Shown here: piece after piece, positions 1-5,357 of the stretch | How positions within the stretch are numbered: the stretch's first letter is position 1 | Layout: each line of letters starts with the position of its first letter | Assembly: GCA_039000685.1 (NCBI GenBank) | Contig: JAWBNW010000026.1 | Span: 1-7,425 of the forward strand | Direction of reading: 5' to 3' | Length of the DNA: 7,425 nt | Source: JAVZGQ01 sp039000685 | Lineage (GTDB): Archaea > Aenigmatarchaeota > Aenigmatarchaeia > CG10238-14 > SCSR01 | The notes under the pieces: generated by a model | Told to the model about the DNA's origin: nothing | What the model saw: only the letters and a program-made list of their open reading frames with translations | Database searches by the model: none | Position numbers and translations under genes: made by a program

Positions 1-1
1 A

Positions 2-673
2 ATGGCCGAAAAGAAGAAGTGTAACAGCATATCCTATTCTTTCACAGACCCTACAATTTCTTTTGAGTTTGCTTTCAAAATTGCCAAGTATGCCCATAGA
101 TCTAACCTTAAGAATGTTTTTGTGACAAACGGTTATCTGAGCGAGGAGGCTGTGAAAAAGATAGCAAAATATCTGGATGCCGCAAGCGTTAGGTTTAAAG
201 CTTCTGGAAGCCAAGAATTCATGAAAAAATATAGCTTGATTCCTGATATTTCCCCGATCATCAGTACCCTTAAACAAATGAGAAAACATAGAGTATTTTT
301 TGAGATTGCCAACACGATAATTCCACAGATTGGGGATGATGTTGAAGAATGTAGAAGACTTGCTGAGCTTATAAACTCTGACTTTGGGTCAGAAGTACCA
401 TTCCACTTGCTTCAATTTTACCCAAGCCCCAAATTTCCTGGATTGCCCATGACTTCGGTCGCTGTTCTTGAAAGATGTGCTGATGTTGCTAGGGCAGCAG
501 GCTTAAGGTTTGTTTACATAAGCAATGTTCCAAAAAATCCGGGACAAAATACCTACTGCTACAACTGTAGGGAGCCTTTAATAGTAAGAGAAAACTTGGT
601 TGTGAAGAAGATCAATCTTACTGACGGCAGGTGCCCTAACTGTGGTCTCAAGATAAACCTTGTCATCAAATAG
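2..673 (+). CDS. amrS: AmmeMemoRadiSam-type radical SAM protein, 3' portion (5' end outside window)
   Basis: The visible 223 residues match the middle and C-terminal part of AmrS, the radical SAM protein found with AMMECR1 and Memo proteins in many archaea and bacteria. Visible marks are a YSFTDPT segment (about residues 12-18, family YTYNEPT), VTNGY at 41-45, EIANTIIP near 101-108, SNVPKNPGQNTYC at 174-186, and a C-terminal zinc-ribbon-like pair CxxC (186/189) and CxxC (211/214). Family members are usually well over 300 residues. The CxxxCxxC that binds the 4Fe-4S cluster lies upstream of this piece, so the first ATG is an internal Met and the gene is cut by the window edge. The reaction and substrate are not settled for the family as far as I know. 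Its stop lies inside the next gene, so the two are probably co-transcribed. An odd detail is that the usual acidic VDIKG-like segment reads as VRFKASG (residues 63-69). Confidence 0.85.
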   Translation: MAEKKKCNSISYSFTDPTISFEFAFKIAKYAHRSNLKNVFVTNGYLSEEAVKKIAKYLDAASVRFKASGSQEFMKKYSLIPDISPIISTLKQMRKHRVFFEIANTIIPQIGDDVEECRRLAELINSDFGSEVPFHLLQFYPSPKFPGLPMTSVAVLERCADVARAAGLRFVYISNVPKNPGQNTYCYNCREPLIVRENLVVKKINLTDGRCPNCGLKINLVIK

Positions 674-1619
674 GGAAAAGGATAAATTAGCAAGAAAACT
701 CATTTATTTTGTGAAGATCTTAGCTTTAGCCTCATTTTTTTTCGTTCTGCTTTTGTTTTCTTCCACAGCTTTTGCCCAGGTTCAATACTATGGGATAGAT
801 GCTATTTTAGATGAAGATGGGAGAGCTAAAGTCAAACTCATCATAACTTTTCCAAGACCAGGGGAAGATTTTGAATTCAGTTTGATCGGAAGAATAGAGA
901 AATTCAGTGCAAACAGTCTTGGCATGCCAGTGAATTGTAGCTTAAGCTCTGGGGCTGTTAGCAGTGTTAAATGTAAGCTCAATCTTACCCAAGAAAGAAG
1001 AACGATCGAATTCAATTTTGAGACGATTGACTTTGTGAAAACCATTGGCGAAAAGAATTATGTTTTTGATGCCGAATTAGGTTTGAAAAGAGATGTAGAC
1101 AGTGTTTTTGTTTCTGTTAGGCTTCCAGAGGGATTTTCTCTTGTTGGAGAAGAAATAAAAGAAAGACTTTCCTTCTCCCAGCATGTTACAATTCTCAGTG
1201 ACGGCAGACATCACATAATCACTTGGAAGCTCTTGAACATTTCTTCAGAACAAGAACTTAGGTTTAGAATAATTTACGAAAAAATAAAGACAGAATGGTT
1301 CTCGCAAATCTTCTTTTATTCCGGAATTCTGGTTCTTGCTGCAGCTTTTATTTCAATTTTTGTTTATCTTAAATTCTTGAGAAAACCGGAGAAGATCATA
1401 CTTTCAGTTCTAGATGAGTTTGAAAGAAAAGTAATGGATGCAATAGTTGCTGCTGGCGGCGATGTAAATCAGAAAAAAATTGTTCAAGCCACAAACTTGT
1501 CAAAAGCAAAAGTTTCTAGAGTTGTTAAAAGTCTGGCTGAAAGAGGTATAATAGAAATAGAAAGGCTGGGAAGGACAAACAGGCTGAAAATTGTGAAAAA
1601 GAAGTTCAAGTTATTCTAA
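660..1619 (+). CDS. Membrane-anchored winged-helix transcriptional regulator with extracellular domain
   Basis: The 319-residue product has a positively charged N terminus and a hydrophobic signal/anchor segment (about 17-39, ending TAFAQ). An ectodomain of about 175 residues (40-215) follows, rich in beta-type sequence, with two Cys (93, 105) and three N-glycosylation sequons (N92, N108, N193). Next come one clear transmembrane helix (about 216-239), a basic linker, and a cytoplasmic winged HTH (about 250-315). In the HTH the recognition helix is near SKAKVSRVVKSLAERG (281-296) and the wing near 298-311. The architecture resembles archaeal one-component membrane regulators (the DUF7345/DUF7343-like arrangement). 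An outside signal would be relayed to the DNA-binding domain, but the ligand is unknown. The annotated start is TTG at 660, overlapping amrS by 14 bp. GTG at 711 is an alternative that leaves a standard signal peptide (MKILALASFFF...). Neither has a good Shine-Dalgarno sequence. The S-layer gene downstream makes it a natural candidate target. Confidence 0.8.
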   Translation: MSSNREKDKLARKLIYFVKILALASFFFVLLLFSSTAFAQVQYYGIDAILDEDGRAKVKLIITFPRPGEDFEFSLIGRIEKFSANSLGMPVNCSLSSGAVSSVKCKLNLTQERRTIEFNFETIDFVKTIGEKNYVFDAELGLKRDVDSVFVSVRLPEGFSLVGEEIKERLSFSQHVTILSDGRHHIITWKLLNISSEQELRFRIIYEKIKTEWFSQIFFYSGILVLAAAFISIFVYLKFLRKPEKIILSVLDEFERKVMDAIVAAGGDVNQKKIVQATNLSKAKVSRVVKSLAERGIIEIERLGRTNRLKIVKKKFKLF

Positions 1620-1630
1620 AAGGAAAAATA

Positions 1631-1663
1631 ATACTTATTTTTTGATTTTTTGACTTATTTTTG
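1631..1663 (+). terminator. Archaeal oligo-T terminator after the HTH gene
   Basis: Three T runs follow the stop codon closely: T6 at 1638-1643, T6 at 1646-1651 and T5 at 1658-1662. The unit ATTTTTTG is directly repeated (1637-1644, 1645-1652) and ACTTATTTTT occurs twice (1633-1642 and 1653-1662). There is no strong hairpin before them. Clustered T tracts without a stem are the usual intrinsic termination signal of archaeal RNA polymerase, so this should end the amrS-HTH transcript. Confidence 0.6.
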
Positions 1664-1681
1664 TTCTAGAAACAATTAGCA

Positions 1682-1715
1682 ATTTTCTAATTGGATAAAA
1701 AGTCAATTAGAAAAT
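1682..1715. repeat. 12-bp perfect inverted repeat upstream of the S-layer promoter (candidate operator)
   Basis: ATTTTCTAATTG at 1682-1693 is the exact reverse complement of CAATTAGAAAAT at 1704-1715, with a 10-bp spacer. The arm centres are 22 bp apart, about two helical turns, so a dimer could read both arms on one face of the DNA. A further CAATTAG half-site lies at 1673-1679. The repeat ends about 44 bp before the TATA box, where archaeal activators or repressors often bind. It could also form a hairpin, but it lies outside the predicted S-layer transcript. Confidence 0.55.
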
Positions 1716-1752
1716 CTTGAAAAAATAGTTTCAATTTGATGTAAATTGTTTC

Positions 1753-1768
1753 AAGAAATTTATATATA
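1753..1768 (+). promoter_or_regulatory. S-layer gene promoter: BRE and TATA box
   Basis: TTTATATATA (1759-1768) is a close match to the archaeal TATA box. It is preceded by the purine-rich AAGAAA (1753-1758), which fits a TFB recognition element. Transcription would begin about 25 bp beyond the box centre, near 1788-1792, giving a leader of roughly 75 nt before the S-layer start codon. It is the strongest promoter-like sequence in the window, in keeping with a highly expressed surface protein. Confidence 0.75.
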
Positions 1769-1790
1769 GTCAGTAAAACCTTAATTTTAT

Positions 1791-1799
1791 TTAGAAAAT
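1791..1799 (+). repeat. Third copy of the TTAGAAAAT motif, at the predicted transcription start
   Basis: TTAGAAAAT here repeats the core of the right arm of the upstream inverted repeat (1707-1715) exactly. Its complement ATTTTCTAA is at 1682-1690. The third copy falls at the expected S-layer transcription start. A protein bound there could block polymerase. In AT-rich DNA a chance match remains possible. Confidence 0.35.
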
Positions 1800-1809
1800 T
1801 CCCGAGTAT

Positions 1810-1840
1810 CTGCTCAGTATAGCCTAGCTATATTGGGCAG
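1810..1840 (+). promoter_or_regulatory. Stem-loop in the 5' leader of the S-layer mRNA
   Basis: CTGCTCAGTATAG (1810-1822) pairs over all 13 positions with CTATATTGGGCAG (1828-1840), using two G-U wobbles. The 5-nt loop is CCTAG, or a 14th C-G pair closes a CTA triloop. Because the pairing depends on wobbles, it is better explained as RNA structure than as a symmetric protein site on DNA. It is followed by a purine-only tract (1841-1859) leading into the ribosome binding site. It may protect the 5' end or keep the leader open for ribosomes. Confidence 0.65.
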
Positions 1841-1853
1841 AGAAAAGAAAAAA

Positions 1854-1860
1854 AGAGGAT
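1854..1860 (+). promoter_or_regulatory. Shine-Dalgarno sequence of the S-layer gene
   Basis: AGAGGAT, with core GAGG at 1855-1858, lies 6 nt before the ATG at 1865. It is the clearest ribosome binding site on the + strand here and it fixes the S-layer start. The leader is unusual in a window where several other starts have little or no Shine-Dalgarno sequence. Confidence 0.7.
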
Positions 1861-1864
1861 AAAT

Positions 1865-4039
1865 ATGAAAGAAAAGTTAATTGCAGGCCTTATGGCTGCA
1901 TTGACTGCCCTAACAACAGTCTATCCGGTCTTGGCAGTAACTGTTGGTGATGCCGTACCTTCACTCGGAACACCAGCAGAAGATTGGCTAATAGTAGTTG
2001 GAGCAGCTGCCAAGCCTGATGATGTTGTAGGAGCAGCAGACATAGCAGTAACTTTAGCAGGACTGTCAACAGAAGAAGTAGCAGTGCCAGGAGCAGGTGC
2101 CGCTGTAGTAGGATATGAGAAAGAAATTGCAATAGGCGATTCTGATATATCCAACGATTTCCCGGCAGCTATACTTAAACAAGTTCAACTGCCTTTCTTA
2201 CAGGATTCAACAATAAAGGTAGGAACTTCTACCAAAAGATACTATGAGCAAATAATCCTTCCAGATGGTGATATAAGCAACGACTACTCAGCATTCAACG
2301 ACTCAGTAGTAATTGACTTGAGAACGCTAACAACACCTTTAGAATATCGACTGGTCTTCGCCGAAGCTTTCAATCTTTCCCAAGGTGGTTATGGTATTAC
2401 CAAACCACTTACTCTTAAGATATTGGGACAGACATTCAACATAATAGCAGTAGGCGCCAATTCATTTGATGTGATAAGTGGAACTACAGGTAAAGCCAGT
2501 CCAACAGTGCCACTAGTCTATGGGGATTATAAGATTTACTCAGATATGGGTAAAGACAACGCTTGGGCACAAATATTGATAAGGGACAAGAACGATAACC
2601 CTGTAGAAACAATGTGGCTCGACGATCCGGATGTGGTAGGTGGAACAAGTGAAAAAGAGGCAAGTGTAGCAGACCTAGTCATAAGAATTCTAAACATAAG
2701 AGCCCTTGATGACGGAACAATCGTTGGAGTAGAGATGGTAGTGGGTAAACAAGGCGAAGATCTAACGAAAACTTATTTGACAGGAGACGAATTTCCAGGT
2801 TATCCAGACTGGAAATTCAACTTAAACATCAATGGCGGTGCACCTGACATAGCTGCTAACGACTACATTGGAGTTAAATATTCACCTGACCTAGCCAGAG
2901 AAAAATGGTTTAAGGAAGGTGAAGGAGTAGTTGTTCCAAACAACTACTTTGAATTGAAACACAACGGATTCAGTGTCACAAAGTTCGCTTCTCTAACAGT
3001 AGAGAAGGTATCAGGAATAACAATCTATGATAGTAGCAAGAAAGCAATATCCGATCTCTCAGGAGTGAGCGGATTTTTGATTTCAAGTGACAATAAGATT
3101 CTTGCCGGCACATATGAAAAAGCATATGTCGTCTTCAAGCAAGATTCTTCAACCAACAGGACATGGATAAACGCGACTCTAGCATATGTTGACCCAACTA
3201 AGGACAACAGGCCAATATATGCTAGCTCAAAGAGACTGGTGAGCAACAGCACTGAGTCAGGTTATGCACCAGAAGATCTTCCAATAGCAATAACATACGA
3301 GTCAAGTTCTTACTCTCTAGTATTTGAGAGTTCGAGTGTAACTGGAACAGCTTTACACAGCTTAGCTGTAGTTCCGGTGAACTTGACAGGATATACAAAG
3401 TTCGTGACAGGTAATTACACATTCAAGGATGCTTACTTCAATGCAAAGATGGGAGCAACAGAAGCATCCGTCGATTCAAAGGATGTTGCTTTGGATGGCG
3501 CAGACATATCTTCACAAGAAACTGACATAGTATATGACACACATGGAAGCATAGTTAAAGCAGTTAAATCAAACGTACAAGCTGATAAGATGGTCTTCAG
3601 CCTACCAGCTGATACACAGAAAGTTAAGGTAATAGTTGGTAGGAGTGGAGCAGCAGCAGAAGGACAGACTTACAAGAAATACCTTCCAGTCACAGCACCA
3701 GTAGCAAGACTTGACACTGAGCTCACCTCTGCCGACAGGGCAAAGAATCTTGTCGTGGTAGGTGGACCATGTGTCAATAAAGAAGCTGCCGCGGCTTTGG
3801 GTCTAACATTCCCAGCTTGTGAAGCAGCTTCCGGAATACCAGAGAATGCTGCCATCATAAAGGTAGTTGAAGGCTACCCAGCCACTGGTAAGTACACAGT
3901 GGTTGTGGCAGGATGGGAAGCAGCAAACACGAGAACAGCTTGTGCTGTAATCCAGCAATACGAGACATTGCTCAAAGGCCAGACCGCCTCTGCGGTCAAG
4001 GTCACTGCAGCCACGACAGAAGGTATCACGCCTTTATAG
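1865..4039 (+). CDS. S-layer protein (archaeal, secreted)
   Basis: The 724-residue product has a signal peptide at 1-24 (basic start, hydrophobic core, probable cleavage after PVLA). Near the N terminus, WLIVVGAAAKPDDVVGAAD (41-59) is the characteristic N-terminal block of archaeal S-layer proteins (S_layer_N). The C-terminal block runs from LVVVGGPCVNKEAA (629-642) through IKVVEG (665-670) and VVVAGWEAANTRTACAVI (679-696), matching S_layer_C. These two blocks probably form one split domain, with the variable surface region (about 90-610) inserted between. A D-x-DIS motif recurs at 92-98, 134-140 and near 544-550. Seven sequons (N145, N170, N431, N436, N461, N506, N517) suggest N-glycosylation. 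The only Cys are C636, C652 and C693. No C-terminal membrane helix is visible, so the protein is probably held by lattice contacts. It has its own strong promoter, leader and terminator, and would form the outer paracrystalline coat. Confidence 0.9.
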   Translation: MKEKLIAGLMAALTALTTVYPVLAVTVGDAVPSLGTPAEDWLIVVGAAAKPDDVVGAADIAVTLAGLSTEEVAVPGAGAAVVGYEKEIAIGDSDISNDFPAAILKQVQLPFLQDSTIKVGTSTKRYYEQIILPDGDISNDYSAFNDSVVIDLRTLTTPLEYRLVFAEAFNLSQGGYGITKPLTLKILGQTFNIIAVGANSFDVISGTTGKASPTVPLVYGDYKIYSDMGKDNAWAQILIRDKNDNPVETMWLDDPDVVGGTSEKEASVADLVIRILNIRALDDGTIVGVEMVVGKQGEDLTKTYLTGDEFPGYPDWKFNLNINGGAPDIAANDYIGVKYSPDLAREKWFKEGEGVVVPNNYFELKHNGFSVTKFASLTVEKVSGITIYDSSKKAISDLSGVSGFLISSDNKILAGTYEKAYVVFKQDSSTNRTWINATLAYVDPTKDNRPIYASSKRLVSNSTESGYAPEDLPIAITYESSSYSLVFESSSVTGTALHSLAVVPVNLTGYTKFVTGNYTFKDAYFNAKMGATEASVDSKDVALDGADISSQETDIVYDTHGSIVKAVKSNVQADKMVFSLPADTQKVKVIVGRSGAAAEGQTYKKYLPVTAPVARLDTELTSADRAKNLVVVGGPCVNKEAAAALGLTFPACEAASGIPENAAIIKVVEGYPATGKYTVVVAGWEAANTRTACAVIQQYETLLKGQTASAVKVTAATTEGITPL

Positions 4040-4050
4040 GCTGATGCCTT
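4020..4050 (+). other. Hairpin spanning the S-layer stop codon
   Basis: AAGGTATCA (4020-4028) pairs with TGATGCCTT (4042-4050) over 9 bp with one G-U wobble. After a bulged C at 4029, GCC (4030-4032) pairs with GGC (4039-4041), closing a TTTATA loop. The TAG stop (4037-4039) lies in the loop and inner stem. The left arm also encodes the last residues (EGITPL). It probably works with the next hairpin to define or protect the mRNA 3' end. Confidence 0.55.
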
Positions 4051-4054
4051 AACT

Positions 4055-4090
4055 GGAAAGCTTTGACGGCTTTCTTTCTTTTTTATTTTT
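4055..4090 (+). terminator. Stem-loop plus T-tract terminator of the S-layer gene
   Basis: GAAAGC (4056-4061) pairs with GCTTTC (4069-4074) around a 7-nt loop, with a possible G-U pair outside (4055/4075). A T-rich run follows at once (4075-4090, with T6 and T5 blocks). This has the form of a bacterial-style intrinsic terminator, although in archaea the T run alone may be enough. It ends 20 bp before the next start codon. Confidence 0.65.
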
Positions 4091-4097
4091 GAAAAAC

Positions 4098-4125
4098 AAT
4101 TCTAATTCTGATGAAAGTTAGAATT
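4098..4125. repeat. 8-bp inverted repeat enclosing a start codon
   Basis: AATTCTAA (4098-4105) is the exact reverse complement of TTAGAATT (4118-4125), with the ATG at 4111 in the 12-nt spacer. As RNA it would put the start codon in a hairpin loop. As DNA it shares the half-site TTCTAA/TTAGAA with the inverted repeat upstream of the S-layer gene. Chance is possible given the AT content. Confidence 0.35.
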
Positions 4126-4689
4126 AAAATAAGTAGACAAAAGATTATATTTTTGGTTTCAGTTTTGCTAGCAATTTTGCTAGTTATAAAAATCTACCCT
4201 TACATACCATTCCCAATCTATTCCATAAACTATCTTGGAACAAAGATGAGCTTCAGAACTAACTTGAGGGATGCGAAAAACATTCCAGTTTACCCAAGCG
4301 AAGAATTGGTCTACAGAGAAATCATGAACCAGTTGGTAGAGAATATAACAATAGTTTTCAAGCCAGGTGAAGGTGAGGTTAATGCACATTATGCTTTAGA
4401 GACTTTTGAGGTGGTTAACAAGCTTGCAATAGCCTACAAGAAAAGATTCGGCTACATGCCCAATTTCAATGTCATCAACATCACAAATTATGAAAACTTG
4501 CCCGGAAAAATCCAAAATCCAATAATCGCTCTGGTCCATCCAATCTATTCAAACGAAACTTCAGTAAAGCTTGACTATCACGTTATTTACATTCAAGGCA
4601 AGAATGCCACTAGCTCAAGAGAGCAGCTAAGAAATTTTGATTTGGCTGTGGCTAAATTCTTGATGGCAGCTCTTGACATAAAAATTTAG
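4111..4689 (+). CDS. Membrane-anchored extracytoplasmic protein of unknown function
   Basis: I do not recognise this 192-residue protein as a named family. It has a basic N terminus (MKVRIKISRQK), one hydrophobic helix (about 11-29) and then about 160 residues that should lie outside the cell. These carry four sequons (N78, N123, N148, N165), no Cys and no obvious catalytic motif. A type II signal anchor fits best. It follows the S-layer terminator by only 20 bp and has no Shine-Dalgarno sequence. The T-rich TTTTATTTTT at 4081-4090 is centred about 25 bp before the ATG, so a leaderless transcript from a weak TATA element is possible, as is read-through from the S-layer gene. Position and topology suggest a role at the cell surface, perhaps linked to the S-layer, but no function can be given. 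Its stop overlaps by 4 bp the end of the gene on the other strand. Confidence 0.7.
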   Translation: MKVRIKISRQKIIFLVSVLLAILLVIKIYPYIPFPIYSINYLGTKMSFRTNLRDAKNIPVYPSEELVYREIMNQLVENITIVFKPGEGEVNAHYALETFEVVNKLAIAYKKRFGYMPNFNVINITNYENLPGKIQNPIIALVHPIYSNETSVKLDYHVIYIQGKNATSSREQLRNFDLAVAKFLMAALDIKI

Positions 4690-5357
4690 CACAAGTTATA
4701 TTCTGAGCAAAGAATTTGATTTAGTTTATCCAAAACTATCAGACCTTCATATTTTTTCCCATTTATCACAAGACTTGGAACTTTCTCTACGCTATAAACT
4801 TTTTTAAGGATAGAGATAATATTCAGTTCTATATCAAAATCTAGGGCAAATATCATCAAATTTTTTGGATATTTGTTTTTGAAATAAGTTAATACCATTC
4901 CTTGGGAATTGCAATCAAGACAGTTTTGATTAGAATAAAAGTAAAGAACAGTGATCAGATCATCCCTATTACAGCTCTTTTTTATTTCTTCTACATAGAA
5001 CCAATATCTTACAAGGGTTAAAGTATAATCTTTTTTCAGAGTGTAAAATCTAGAATCTCTCACTTTTTCTGTTGTTTCATATAAAGTGACCTGATTACCT
5101 AGTTTTTCAGCCTCATCTACGACTTTTTCAAGCGATTGTGCAAGTAAGCTACAAGAAATGTTTTTATTCAGAGTTAAAAGAGTTAGTTCAAAAATCAAAT
5201 CTTCTTGTTTGAGCTTGAGGTTTGTCAAATCTTCTTGCAATTCTTCTATCTTCCCCCTGCTTAAAAGAATTCCAGTATAAATTCCCATGAAAAGAATGAA
5301 TAAAGTAATGGCCGCAGAAAGTATGTAAAATTCCCATGCGACTTTTCTTTTTACCAT
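4686..5357 (-). CDS. Membrane-anchored thioredoxin-fold protein with CxxC motif
   Basis: The 223-residue product starts with a basic stretch (MVKRK) and a transmembrane helix (about 9-32). A heptad-like, charged coiled-coil region follows (about 35-62), then a linker region, and a C-terminal thioredoxin-like domain (about 133-215). The domain is recognised from VLYFYSNQNCLDC, with the redox pair C146/C149 after a beta strand, and from VPSLVING at 193-200, where P194 fits the cis-proline facing the active site. Further Cys are at 69, 129, 217 and 223. With an inside-positive N terminus the domain would face outward, so a role in forming or reshuffling disulfides of surface proteins is plausible. 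It could instead be a redox-inert structural relative. The start has AGGAG at 5361-5365, only 3 nt before the ATG, inside the upstream glycosyltransferase gene. The 7-bp overlap (5351-5357) suggests translational coupling. Confidence 0.75.
   Translation of the reverse strand: MVKRKVAWEFYILSAAITLFILFMGIYTGILLSRGKIEELQEDLTNLKLKQEDLIFELTLLTLNKNISCSLLAQSLEKVVDEAEKLGNQVTLYETTEKVRDSRFYTLKKDYTLTLVRYWFYVEEIKKSCNRDDLITVLYFYSNQNCLDCNSQGMVLTYFKNKYPKNLMIFALDFDIELNIISILKKVYSVEKVPSLVINGKKYEGLIVLDKLNQILCSEYNLC

Noticed and set aside
2..60. A complete gene starting at the ATG at position 2
   Set aside because: The protein would lack the N-terminal third of the family including the iron-sulfur cluster motif, so the Met is internal and the gene is cut by the window edge.
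133..1045. Minus-strand open frames opposite amrS and the HTH gene
   Set aside because: Both are covered by well-supported + strand genes and show no independent evidence.
1664..1756. CRISPR array or insertion sequence end, from the clustered repeats
   Set aside because: There are no regular repeat-spacer units, no transposase and no target duplication; the repeats fit a promoter region.
1800..1864. A riboswitch in the S-layer leader
   Set aside because: Only one simple hairpin is visible, with no multi-helix junction, known motif or alternative terminator structure.
1890..2154. Two overlapping minus-strand open frames, one very rich in Leu and Gln
   Set aside because: They mirror the Ala/Val-rich start of the S-layer gene (GCA/GTA codons read backwards), have no promoter or ribosome site, and lack protein-like composition.
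3025..3858. Three minus-strand open frames of 62-75 codons within the S-layer gene
   Set aside because: They lie opposite a clear coding frame, with no start signals and no recognisable domains.
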